Assembly (NCBI RefSeq): GCF_009724685.1
Contig: NZ_WMEF01000012.1
Span: 62,001 to 126,000 of the forward strand
Source: Lysinibacillus cavernae
GTDB lineage: Bacteria; Bacillota; Bacilli; Bacillales_A; Planococcaceae
Reading direction: 5' to 3'
DNA length: 64,000 nt
Part shown: positions 19,786 to 27,839 of the stretch, piece after piece
Layout of the letters: each line of letters starts with the position of its first letter
Position numbering within the stretch: position 1 is the first letter of the stretch
Program-made: the position numbers and the translations under genes
The notes under the pieces: generated by a model
What the model saw: the letters and a program-made list of their open reading frames with translations, nothing else
The model's database searches: none
What the model was told of the DNA's origin: nothing

Positions 19786-20460
19786 TTATTGCCAATGTCT
19801 TATAGGGACTCTTTCCAATTCATGGCGTTTAATAATAACACTTATCTTTTGAAACCATTTTTCACATAACTCCGCTGCTTCCTTGTAATCGTCTTCCTCT
19901 CTCGAAATTGGCTTTTCACCATTATCCATAAAAATATAGTCTAGAATGGGGTCTGATAAATGATCTACTACTAGCTTTAACGAAAGCTGTGAGATTTTAT
20001 CTTCCTCAGAATCAACTTCCTCTAATTCTTCCTCCTCACCAAGTAATGAGCCACTCATGAGGTGGTTCTTTGTTTTAACCATAAACACTTCGTCTTCCAT
20101 GATAGCTACTTCATATATTTTGTTAAATGGAATTTCCGTTATTTTCAGCTCTTCGTCTAACGCCTCTCTTAGAGCAACAATAAGCATACTTGTTTGTTCA
20201 TTTAACAATAAAGCATTTAGAGCATCACTTGATAATGTAATTTGCGTATGAGGAATAGCCTTTATCTCCTCCTCACTTGCTTCCTTCATTTCTGCCAAAG
20301 TTTGCACAGCAATATAACGCTCTTTAATATAACGAATACTGCCTATACCTACTAAAGCTAGTCCAATTAAAAAAAATAGCTGCTTAATGATGGCTAATTC
20401 AATTGCATTTGCTAGAAAAAGATAGATGATCCCTAATAAAATGAAGAAAATAATTTTCAT
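19786..20460 (-). CDS. Membrane-anchored hypothetical protein
   Basis: 224 aa. Two hydrophobic segments lie at the N-terminus (about 2-20 and 25-42), followed by a cytosolic acidic domain with a very acidic patch (EEEELEEVDSEEDK). No motif recognised. GGCGGG lies 6-7 nt before the ATG. It is a single-gene unit between the MCP and the symporter operon. Confidence 0.6.
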   Translation of the reverse strand: MKIIFFILLGIIYLFLANAIELAIIKQLFFLIGLALVGIGSIRYIKERYIAVQTLAEMKEASEEEIKAIPHTQITLSSDALNALLLNEQTSMLIVALREALDEELKITEIPFNKIYEVAIMEDEVFMVKTKNHLMSGSLLGEEEELEEVDSEEDKISQLSLKLVVDHLSDPILDYIFMDNGEKPISREEDDYKEAAELCEKWFQKISVIIKRHELERVPIRHWQ

Positions 20461-20576
20461 TCAGATCCCGCCTTTATCAAGATAATCGCTAGAAAAATAG
20501 TTTGATGTACTAGCAATTTATTCTAGACTCTATCTTTTCATTCTTATTTATCCTATATACCGCTCAATAAAAAAAC

Positions 20577-20606
20577 ACGAGTCCATTGAAAATGCAATGA
20601 ACTCGT
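20577..20606 (-). terminator. Terminator of the MCP-SDR-symporter operon
   Basis: A 12-bp stem with one wobble (ACGAGT..CATTG) and a GTTTTTTT tail on the minus strand, directly after the symporter gene. Confidence 0.85.
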
Positions 20607-20616
20607 ATTCTAAGTA

Positions 20617-22107
20617 TTAGCGACCCATTAATTCTTCCCTACTGCTAACGTCATCTAATGTTTTATCTTTTTCTATTTTGTGCATTTCAAGGACATGCTG
20701 TGATGGTGGTACAAGTAAACTTACTAAGACAATTGTAATACCTGTTATAACAACACCTGAAAATACAGGTGCCTGCCATAATTCATTTAATAGTCCTAAA
20801 AATCCTTCTGATTGTATTGTCAGACTAGGTACAAATGTCAATGACGTAACAATGTAATAGATTAACCCAACAGAAATACTTGCCCAAACCGCTGGCGTAC
20901 TCACACGTTTCCAAAATGGTCCTAATACGATTGGCCAGAAAATTGTAACGAAAATAATATCCCATGCTAAATAAGCTAAATCAATAACTTTTTGGAAGCT
21001 TATCGCAAGCACTAAACCTAATAATGCACTAGATAAAATAACAGATCGTGAAATTCTTAATAGCTTTTTAGGATCAGGATTACGATTAATAAAGTCTAAA
21101 TAAATATTCTTTGTGACAATACCCGAAGTCGCTACATAACATGCAGCTACAGTAGACATTCCCATCGCCGCCATTGCTGTTAAAAAAATAGCTGCTAATA
21201 ATGGAGGGAAATATCCTTGTGCAAAGGTAAGCATCAATGTTTCTGGGTTGGTGCTATTAGGATAAATGGATTTAAAGGCTTCACCTAACATGCCAGGAAT
21301 CCAGCTAATAGCAATGACAATACTTCCAGCAATAATCATACTACGTTGAGCCACTCTTGGGCTTTTCGCAGCTGCAACCCTTTGTCCTAAGTCAACTGCT
21401 GGAATATCCCCAAGTGCTAATACAAGATACAGTGTCCAAAACTCCGCTCCGGCCTTTTCAAACAATGTATTGATATTCCACCATTCCGGGTTAAAGGTAA
21501 CGTCTGGATAGTAAAATAAAATAAAAATAGTAATACCTACTATGCCTGCTACTGCAAGCGCACCCTGTACTATTTCTGTATAAGCTACTGCCCACAGCCC
21601 ACCAATGACAGAATAAATAGCAGTTAAGGATACAAATAGCAGTGCTGCAGGAATAAAATCAATTTGTAACAATTGCTGAATAATATATGTACCACCAACT
21701 GTTAATGCTGCTGCATTAAAGACACCGAAGGCAATCACCATCACCACACCTGTATAGGCACCTAACTTTTTACTACCATAGCGTAAACCATAGTAATCTG
21801 CTAATGTCCAGCCCTTTAAACGTCGTAATGGCTTTGTCCAAATGAGTGCTCCAAGAATCATACAGGTCCCTAAACCACCCATTGTTGCCGTTCCTTCAAA
21901 GCCACCACTCGTATAACCTGAGCCTACTGCTGCAAAAAAGAATGGAGCAGCTAATAAGGCCGCCACCAAACTTCCTGTAACAACAGATAGAGGCATACTC
22001 CAGCCTGCAACAATTAAATCCTCAGCTGTGTTAACACGCTTATATCCTTTATAACCAATATAATAAATAAATAGTAAGTATAAGCAGAAAATAATAATAT
22101 TTAACAT
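20617..22107 (-). CDS. Sodium:solute symporter (SSS) family transporter
   Basis: 496 aa with about 13 hydrophobic segments and the SSS family pattern: YxGYKGYKR and AEDLIVAGWSMPL near the start, GLRYGSKKLGAY, VIGGLWAVAYTEIVQG, and the later STVAACYVATSGIVTKNIY stretch. It should import an organic solute with Na+. AAGGAG lies about 7 nt before the ATG. It begins 22 nt after the SDR gene and is the last gene of the operon. The substrate is unknown; the SDR partner suggests one that is oxidised or reduced. Confidence 0.85.
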   Translation of the reverse strand: MLNIIIFCLYLLFIYYIGYKGYKRVNTAEDLIVAGWSMPLSVVTGSLVAALLAAPFFFAAVGSGYTSGGFEGTATMGGLGTCMILGALIWTKPLRRLKGWTLADYYGLRYGSKKLGAYTGVVMVIAFGVFNAAALTVGGTYIIQQLLQIDFIPAALLFVSLTAIYSVIGGLWAVAYTEIVQGALAVAGIVGITIFILFYYPDVTFNPEWWNINTLFEKAGAEFWTLYLVLALGDIPAVDLGQRVAAAKSPRVAQRSMIIAGSIVIAISWIPGMLGEAFKSIYPNSTNPETLMLTFAQGYFPPLLAAIFLTAMAAMGMSTVAACYVATSGIVTKNIYLDFINRNPDPKKLLRISRSVILSSALLGLVLAISFQKVIDLAYLAWDIIFVTIFWPIVLGPFWKRVSTPAVWASISVGLIYYIVTSLTFVPSLTIQSEGFLGLLNELWQAPVFSGVVITGITIVLVSLLVPPSQHVLEMHKIEKDKTLDDVSSREELMGR

Positions 22108-22129
22108 TCTTGTACTCCTTAGTTTTCCA

Positions 22130-22885
22130 TTATCCGTTCATCACGACTCCACCATTAGGCGTTAAAACTTGACCTGTATAAAAGTCCGCATGATTAGAGG
22201 CTAAAAATAACACACTTTTCGCAATCTCTTCTGGTTGCGCTAAACGTTTTAATGGATATTTCGCAGATTCTTCCTCTACATAGTTGTCACCAAACTCTTT
22301 TAAAATGTCTGTGAATGTGCCACTAGGAGCTACTGCATTGACGAGTATAGAAGGTGCTAACTCTCTCGCTAAAGCCTTTGTAAAAGCATTAATAGCACCC
22401 TTCGCCGCTGAGTAATGGGTAAATTCTTCACATCCTAAACTACCAATATCAGATGAGATATTAATAATCTTTCCTGTATGACGTTCTTTCATTCTTCTAG
22501 CTGCCTCACGACAATTATAGAAACAACCATATAAATGAACTTTAATCATTCTATCCCACTGTTCATCCGTTAAATCGGTAATGCTAGAAGCCTGTGCAAA
22601 ACCAGCATTATTTACAAGAATATCAATTCCCCCTAACTGCTTGTCCATAAATTGATACATCTCTTGTACTTCATGAGAATTAGAAACATCAGCATGGTAT
22701 GTTAAAGCTTTCACTCCAAACTTCTCAGCTTCCACACGAACTGCTTCTGCCTCTTGTTCATCGCCAATATAGTTAATTAAAATATTGGCTCCATGTTGGG
22801 CAAAGCCTAATGCAATGGCTTTACCGATTCCTTTACTAGAGCCCGTAATTAAAACATTTTTATCTTTAAAATTAATGTCCATCAT
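22130..22885 (-). CDS. SDR family oxidoreductase
   Basis: 251 aa, a classical short-chain dehydrogenase. The NAD(P)-binding motif [14 protein letters not shown] is near residues 13-26, followed by NNAG, ISSD and the catalytic Tyr/Lys in HYSAAKGA, and the family's typical [20 protein letters not shown] tail. It resembles FabG-like reductases, but operon partners suggest catabolism. GGAG lies 7 nt before the ATG at 22885. Its first 14 nt overlap the end of the chemoreceptor gene, so translation is probably coupled. Confidence 0.88.
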   Translation of the reverse strand: MMDINFKDKNVLITGSSKGIGKAIALGFAQHGANILINYIGDEQEAEAVRVEAEKFGVKALTYHADVSNSHEVQEMYQFMDKQLGGIDILVNNAGFAQASSITDLTDEQWDRMIKVHLYGCFYNCREAARRMKERHTGKIINISSDIGSLGCEEFTHYSAAKGAINAFTKALARELAPSILVNAVAPSGTFTDILKEFGDNYVEEESAKYPLKRLAQPEEIAKSVLFLASNHADFYTGQVLTPNGGVVMNG

Positions 22886-24623
22886 GATCATTCTCCAATT
22901 TGAATTTTGCAACAAGCCCTTGTAGCTCTTCTGCTGTTTTTCCAAGTGACGAAGAGGCATCCTTCACATCCTGCATTGTCAATAATTGCTCTTGTGTAGA
23001 TTTCGATACATTGGTAGAGAATTCAGCTGATTGCTCTGCAGATTGTTTAATATTATTAACAGATGCAGCTACTTCCTCTGAGGATGCAGAGATTTGTTGA
23101 GAAGCTGCTGAAATTTCACGTATTTGACTAGCTACTTCTTCTGACGAAGTAAGAATTTCTTTAAAGATTTCTCCTACTTCATTTGTAAATGCCATACCTA
23201 CTTTAACATCCTCTTTGCCCTTCTCCATGACAGTTATAGAGGCGTTGGAATCAGACTGAATAGAACTAATTAAATTGTAAATTTCTGTTGCTGACTGAGA
23301 AGACTGTTCTGCTAAACGTCTCACTTCATCAGCTACAACTGCAAAGCCTTTGCCATGTTCACCTGCTCGCGCAGCTTCGATTGCTGCATTCAATGCTAAG
23401 AGATTTGTTTGATCGGCAATAGCAGTAATCAAGCTAACAATTTCACTAATTTTTTTCGTATTCACATGCAAGCCATTTATTGTTGTACCGATTTGTTCAA
23501 CAGAATTATTAATTAACTCCATTTGCGCAATAACTTGCTGTACAACTTGATTGCCTCGTTCAGAAGCTAGCGATGCCGAAATAGAAGATTCCGCAGCAGT
23601 GTTTGCAGAGTCAGCAATTTGTTGAATACCTGTTGCTGTCTCCTCCATAGCAGCTGCTGTTTCCTCTGTCATAGTCATTGAAGTCTCAGCATTTTGTGTA
23701 ATTTGTGTCATATCTTTTGCAATATTCGTTGAGCTGTTATATGTCTCACCAGCATTCACAGTTAATTGAGTTGCTGCCGAAGAAACATGGTCTGATGTAT
23801 TTCTTATGTTTAAAATAATATGTTGTAAATAAGCAACCATCGCTTGAATAGAGGCAGATAATTTGCCGATTTCATCCTTTGAAATTTCTAAATCAACATT
23901 CACTAACTCACCATTAGCTACTTGGTTGGCAACATTCACCACTTTTTTAAGTGGTTTTAATAAACGATCGATAATTATGTAAACTAAAACTAATAAAATT
24001 AAAATTCCGATAATAGCAATGACAATTTGTTTAATCACACTTGTTTTAATAATCGTATTGATATAATCGGCGGAGTAATCAATCCCTAAAAGGGCAATCA
24101 ATTGTCCGTTATCATCTTTAATCGGGCTAAAAACGGTTCTCCAAGAGCCAAAAGGATCCTCGAAAATATCTGTTACTTCAGTACTATTATTTTGAATAGC
24201 CAATTTTGCTGTTTCTACATGTTCATCCGCTAAATCCGTAAAAATGTCACCAGCTTCATATACCTCATTTAGATTAGAGGTATAGCCGATTGGATTGACG
24301 CCACCTTCGTCCTGCATATCCCAAATATAACTCCAACTCATAATACCTTGCTGTTCTTGAATCATATCGAGTTGTTTTTGGATCTTAGTAAACTCCGCGT
24401 TTGTTTCCCCTTTTTTGGACAATAAATCTTTTACTTCATCACTGTCCAAATTCATAGCTGTTAATAAACCAACACTTTTTAACTCTTGCTCTAAATCAGT
24501 AGTCATTCGATTATTTAATTCGCTAATACTTTGGGTAGTGATAATAGAAATAAGCAGTAAAACAACAATAGAAACTGTCAATAAAAGCTTGTTTTTTAAT
24601 GATGTGTTTTTCAACAACTTCAT
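22872..24623 (-). CDS. Methyl-accepting chemotaxis protein with Cache-type sensor
   Basis: 583 aa. TM1 about 12-32; an extracellular sensor about 33-190 with a PAS-like Cache pattern ([24 protein letters not shown]); TM2 about 197-220; HAMP about 221-275; signalling domain with [37 protein letters not shown]. Cache sensors bind small organic ligands. GGAGG lies 10 nt before the ATG. It is the first gene of an operon with an SDR enzyme and an SSS transporter, behind a c-di-GMP riboswitch. I infer that all three handle one compound. Confidence 0.9.
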   Translation of the reverse strand: MKLLKNTSLKNKLLLTVSIVVLLLISIITTQSISELNNRMTTDLEQELKSVGLLTAMNLDSDEVKDLLSKKGETNAEFTKIQKQLDMIQEQQGIMSWSYIWDMQDEGGVNPIGYTSNLNEVYEAGDIFTDLADEHVETAKLAIQNNSTEVTDIFEDPFGSWRTVFSPIKDDNGQLIALLGIDYSADYINTIIKTSVIKQIVIAIIGILILLVLVYIIIDRLLKPLKKVVNVANQVANGELVNVDLEISKDEIGKLSASIQAMVAYLQHIILNIRNTSDHVSSAATQLTVNAGETYNSSTNIAKDMTQITQNAETSMTMTEETAAAMEETATGIQQIADSANTAAESSISASLASERGNQVVQQVIAQMELINNSVEQIGTTINGLHVNTKKISEIVSLITAIADQTNLLALNAAIEAARAGEHGKGFAVVADEVRRLAEQSSQSATEIYNLISSIQSDSNASITVMEKGKEDVKVGMAFTNEVGEIFKEILTSSEEVASQIREISAASQQISASSEEVAASVNNIKQSAEQSAEFSTNVSKSTQEQLLTMQDVKDASSSLGKTAEELQGLVAKFKLENDHDGH

Positions 24624-24649
24624 AACCCCATTTCCTCCTTAGATTTTTT

Positions 24650-24812
24650 TGCAAAAAAATAACCTATTTCAAAAGAAATAGGCATAAAAGAACTTAAACT
24701 AGAAATTAGTGGATAAAACTAGCACTCTTTTGCAACCCAGCCATCTTAGCAACCATTGCCTTAGACCTGTAGCTTTGCGTCTTTACTTTTCAGTAAATTT
24801 GCCTATCTTTTC
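24650..24812 (-). promoter_or_regulatory. Cyclic-di-GMP-I (GEMM-I) riboswitch with terminator
   Basis: The aptamer lies at about 24730-24812 on the minus strand. It has AGGCAAA, a P2 hairpin with a GAAA tetraloop (TTTACT-GAAA-AGTAAA), the hallmark GACGCAAAGC, GGTCTAAGGCAATGG, and the closing GGCTGGGTTGC that forms the tetraloop receptor side and P3. A terminator hairpin (CCTATTTC-TTTT-GAAATAGG then TTATTTTTTT) at 24650-24682 is the likely expression platform, just before the MCP gene. Which state (ligand-on or off) permits read-through cannot be decided by eye. Confidence 0.9.
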
Positions 24813-24969
24813 CTTTCTTAAATTAACACAGTAGGTAAAAGTAGTCAATGACACCCATCTAAAATATACATAGTTTATACTATTTTACCCATCATTAACA
24901 ATTGCTTGTTTGCTTAAAAATACATCATTCTGAAATTTTCATTCACTACTTTTATTGAACAAATAAAAA

Positions 24970-24999
24970 CAGCTACAACATTGTTTAACGTTGTAGCTG
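24970..24999 (-). terminator. Terminator of the 64-aa membrane protein gene
   Basis: A perfect 10-bp stem (CAGCTACAAC/GTTGTAGCTG) with a TTTTTATTT tail on the minus strand. Nothing else is seen between this and the riboswitch promoter region. Confidence 0.85.
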
Positions 25000-25034
25000 C
25001 CTATTTTCCACTTACCCCTAAGTGTTTGATTACA

Positions 25035-25229
25035 TTATACGTTCTGTGTGACAAGTAAAACGGATGGTATAAAGGATAGAGCAAACATAGCGATATACCA
25101 TACTGAAGTACGACGTAATGAAAAACGAACTTTTTTTCGTTCTGCATAAAAAATATCTAACATAACAGCAACAATAAAAGGCATTGTAACGCATGCAATA
25201 GCTACTAATAAGATGTCAAAATAAATCAT
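25035..25229 (-). CDS. Small membrane protein (64 aa)
   Basis: 64 aa with two hydrophobic segments (about 4-26 and 42-60) joined by a basic loop (YAERKKVRFSLRR), so a hairpin membrane protein with the loop probably inside. AAAGGGGTG precedes the ATG. It has its own strong promoter (25292-25321) and terminator, so it is a real transcription unit. Family unknown. Confidence 0.65.
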   Translation of the reverse strand: MIYFDILLVAIACVTMPFIVAVMLDIFYAERKKVRFSLRRTSVWYIAMFALSFIPSVLLVTQNV

Positions 25230-25244
25230 ACAAGCACCCCTTTA

Positions 25245-25278
25245 TTTGTGAACATTTTTCATCTTTTTTGTGAACATT
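25245..25278. repeat. Direct repeats TTTGTGAACATT in the 64-aa gene leader
   Basis: Two identical 12-nt copies begin at 25245 and 25267, 22 nt apart (about two helical turns); a related TTTGTGATAATT overlaps the end of the second. They lie between the -10 box and the ribosome site of the 64-aa membrane protein gene, where an operator would act. Confidence 0.5.
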
Positions 25279-25291
25279 TTGTGATAATTTT

Positions 25292-25321
25292 ATTGTACAC
25301 AATTTCGTCACAAATTGTCAA
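25292..25321 (-). promoter_or_regulatory. Sigma-A-type promoter of the 64-aa membrane protein gene
   Basis: Minus strand TTGACA (25316-25321), 18-nt spacer, TACAAT (25292-25297). Confidence 0.65.
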
Positions 25322-25376
25322 CGAATTTTAAAGAAAAAAATGGTACTTTATGATTTAAATTGGCAAGATCAGTGGG

Positions 25377-25871
25377 TTACTCTCTATATTTATATGTTAA
25401 CCCTCTTAAAAAATTTCGTACAAATGAATCGCCGCATTCTTTATAATTACGATGACTTGGATTTCTTAAAATAGCACCTAATTCACCTTTTGTAACCTTG
25501 ATGCCACCATCAAATAAAATTTCAAGCATATCCTCAGCTGTTAAAGCTAGGGCAATCTTTACTTTCTTTAATAGCATATTATTTGGACTTTCTTTGCCAG
25601 ACACAGGTAGCGGTCCCTCTGTCTGTCCTTCTTTTGGTTTTTGAGGCCCACGTTTAAAGGTAATTAGACCATTTAAAAAAGCTTCTAGCATTTTGTTATT
25701 ACACTTGATGTATTCTTCTGGCGCTTCTTCCTCATCATTAATCTTAATAAGCATATTTAATATTTCTTCTTTTGTATATTCCATGCCGCCTAGCTTAAAT
25801 ATCTCTACCATATCTATATTTTTTATATCTAGTGCATAGCGTAAACGAATTAAGAGATCATTATTCGTCAT
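25377..25871 (-). CDS. DUF1456 family protein (YehS-like)
   Basis: 164 aa made of two similar halves: NNDLLIRLRYALDIKNIDMVEIFKLGG..T and NNMLLKKVKIALALTAEDMLEILFDGGIKVTK, each followed by a conserved FLNGLITFKRG or FLRGLTYKYR segment. This duplicated pattern is DUF1456, as in E. coli YehS. Function unknown. GGAGG lies 9 nt before ATG 25871; the longer ORF start (25895) overlaps that site. No terminator evident. Confidence 0.8.
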   Translation of the reverse strand: MTNNDLLIRLRYALDIKNIDMVEIFKLGGMEYTKEEILNMLIKINDEEEAPEEYIKCNNKMLEAFLNGLITFKRGPQKPKEGQTEGPLPVSGKESPNNMLLKKVKIALALTAEDMLEILFDGGIKVTKGELGAILRNPSHRNYKECGDSFVRNFLRGLTYKYRE

Positions 25872-26058
25872 TGTGTTGTTCCTCCTTTTATTCAACCTTA
25901 AATAGCAAAGAGCCAGGCTTAATTATAACAGAGAGTTTGCTTATTATTGCTAGCTTTCCACAAGTTGTTGTTGTTAGCAATTAGCGTGTGCGTTTCCTTC
26001 TTTTTAAATGTATGAAAAGTTTATTAGCAACCATTCTAAACGCAAGGAGGTGAGAACA

Positions 26059-26262
26059 ATGGCTAACAATAATCGCAGTTCAAATAAACTTCTAGTACCT
26101 GGTGTACATGAAGCTGTCAATCAAATGAAATATGAAATTGCTCAAGAGTTTGGGGTTCAGTTAGGGCCAGAGGCATCTTCTCGCGCAAATGGTTCGGTTG
26201 GAGGAGAAATTACAAAACGCCTAGTAGAAATTGCTGAGAAACGTTCAAAAGGGTTATTATAA
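26059..26262 (+). CDS. Alpha/beta-type small acid-soluble spore protein
   Basis: 67 aa. It has the SASP core [13 protein letters not shown] with the GPR protease site and the C-terminal [20 protein letters not shown]-binding block. It coats and protects spore DNA. GGAGG lies 8 nt before the ATG at 26059; the longer in-frame start (26008) is not needed. An ssp gene of the SspA/B kind; exact member not assigned. Confidence 0.95.
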   Translation: MANNNRSSNKLLVPGVHEAVNQMKYEIAQEFGVQLGPEASSRANGSVGGEITKRLVEIAEKRSKGLL

Positions 26263-26277
26263 TTAAAAACTAACAAG

Positions 26278-26317
26278 AAAAGAACGAATCCCATTTGATG
26301 AAGTGGAATTCGTTCTT
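26278..26317. terminator. Bidirectional terminator
   Basis: A 15-bp stem with one mismatch (AAAGAACGAAT..), loop about 10 nt, T-runs on both sides, between the SASP gene (+) and the MFS gene (-). Confidence 0.8.
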
Positions 26318-26332
26318 TCGTGATTTCTATTA

Positions 26333-27529
26333 TTATGCCGTTTGCAAATCCTTATTTGCTTCCTTAAGTGTCAACATAATGATAAAGGAAATGCAATACA
26401 GTGCTGCTAAGTAAATCATTACGACTGTCATATCATAGCTTTGTAAAATATAGCCGACAAAGATTGGTGAAAATCCACCGATTGCTCGACCAAAGTTAAA
26501 AATGGTGTTTGTTGCTGTACTGCGAATTTGTACTGGATAGAAGCTACTAATTAATGCACCGTACCCTGCAAACATTCCGTTAGAGAAGAATCCTACAATG
26601 GCACCGCCAATTAAAATGGATGCTGGACCAGTTGCAAAGGAATAAAGGAACACTGCACAAGCAGATGCCAATAAAAAGATGCCAAATGCTCGCTTTGCAC
26701 CAAAACGATCCATAAATCTGCCGAACGTCAGCATCCCAATAATCATGCCGACTGCGGTACTAATTGTCCACAATGCTGAGCTAGAGACAGATAAACCTTG
26801 CGATTTCTGTAACATAGATGGTAGCCAAATCATCAAACCATTGTAGCCTGCGATTTGAACAGTAGCCATTAAGATAAGGGAAAGGGTCGTCATCGTGATA
26901 CGTGGTGAAGCAAATAATTGTGCCAATTTCCCTTTGTCTTGTTTTTTATTTTGATTGTTTTGCGATGCTAACCACTCTGGTGATTCTTCAAGATTTTTAC
27001 GTACGATGAAGGCAAAAATTACTGGTAATAATCCAACAAAGAATAGTGCTCTCCATCCTAAAGTTGGTAAAATGATGGCACTTAATAAAGCTGCTAAAAT
27101 TACCCCATATTGTGCCCCTACACTGACATAAGAAGAAGCTCTTCCTTGCTTATTCTTTGGCCAAGCCTCCGCCACAAGCGCCATACCAATACCATATTCC
27201 CCACCAGCACCTAAACCAGCGATAAATCTATAGACATAAACTTGTTCAATACTTGTTGCTACCCCTGTTAAGGCTGTACCGATGGCAAACAATATAACGG
27301 TATACGTAAACACTTTTACCCGACCATATTTGTCTGCTAATACACCAAAAATAATACCACCCAGTAGCATCCCAATATTTGTGATGGATGAAATCAATCC
27401 ACCCGTTGCAAGATCAATGTTAAATTCTGCAATAATCATTGTCATAGCAAAAGAAATAAACATAATGTCCATTCCTTCTAGCGTTAACCCAGCCACTGAA
27501 GCGACTACGGTTTTTTTACGATAATCCAT
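26333..27529 (-). CDS. MFS transporter under PyrR-type attenuation
   Basis: 398 aa with 12 predicted membrane segments. MFS signatures: LADKYGRVKVF between TM2 and TM3 (the GxxxD-RxGRR motif), YRFIAGLGAGGEYG in TM4, and a related GRFMDRFGAKRAF in the second half. The pattern is that of the sugar/aromatic acid-proton symporter branch. GGAGG lies 9 nt before the ATG. Its leader carries two PyrR-type hairpins, so I infer that the cargo is related to pyrimidines (for example orotate or a nucleobase). Sequence alone does not give the substrate. Confidence 0.85.
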   Translation of the reverse strand: MDYRKKTVVASVAGLTLEGMDIMFISFAMTMIIAEFNIDLATGGLISSITNIGMLLGGIIFGVLADKYGRVKVFTYTVILFAIGTALTGVATSIEQVYVYRFIAGLGAGGEYGIGMALVAEAWPKNKQGRASSYVSVGAQYGVILAALLSAIILPTLGWRALFFVGLLPVIFAFIVRKNLEESPEWLASQNNQNKKQDKGKLAQLFASPRITMTTLSLILMATVQIAGYNGLMIWLPSMLQKSQGLSVSSSALWTISTAVGMIIGMLTFGRFMDRFGAKRAFGIFLLASACAVFLYSFATGPASILIGGAIVGFFSNGMFAGYGALISSFYPVQIRSTATNTIFNFGRAIGGFSPIFVGYILQSYDMTVVMIYLAALYCISFIIMLTLKEANKDLQTA

Positions 27530-27604
27530 TCTTTCTAACCTCCAGTTTTAGTTGTCTTTCTCTTTTAGTGTTCGAGTGAATGGATTAAAGCTGTCTTGTC
27601 CATT

Positions 27605-27761
27605 CTCTTTTGAAGCCTCACAGGACTCCCTTTAAAAGAGGGGGATGGAACAAATAATAAAAGCCCTTTCGTCACAGAGGACAAAAGGGCATGTCAAAGC
27701 AAAGATATTAGCTTTAAAATATCATGTAGCCCTTTTCAGCCTCTCTGGACCGTATTAAAGG
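27605..27761 (-). promoter_or_regulatory. PyrR-type attenuator leader with two binding hairpins
   Basis: Read on the minus strand. Hairpin 1 (27731-27761) closes with CCTTT/AAAGG and has the loop GGTCCAGAGAGGCT, the PyrR anti-antiterminator consensus. Its AAAAGGGC arm can instead pair with GCCCTTTT of the terminator (27663-27690, tail TTTTATTATTT), giving an 8-bp antiterminator. Hairpin 2 (27605-27640) closes with CTCTTTT/AAAAGAG and has AGTCCTGTGAGGCT, a second consensus loop. This is the known design of Bacillus pyr operon leaders: UMP-bound PyrR would promote termination. Confidence 0.85.
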
Positions 27762-27839
27762 AATTATTATTTCGTTCGTTTATACCGTTCTACATTCTAT
27801 AAGATTACAAATGAAAAAGCAATGGTTGAATAGTGGAAA

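Noticed and set aside
25261-25315. Possible Rex site (TTGTGA...TCACAA)
   Set aside because: The half sites are too far apart and not arranged as the 18-bp Rex palindrome.
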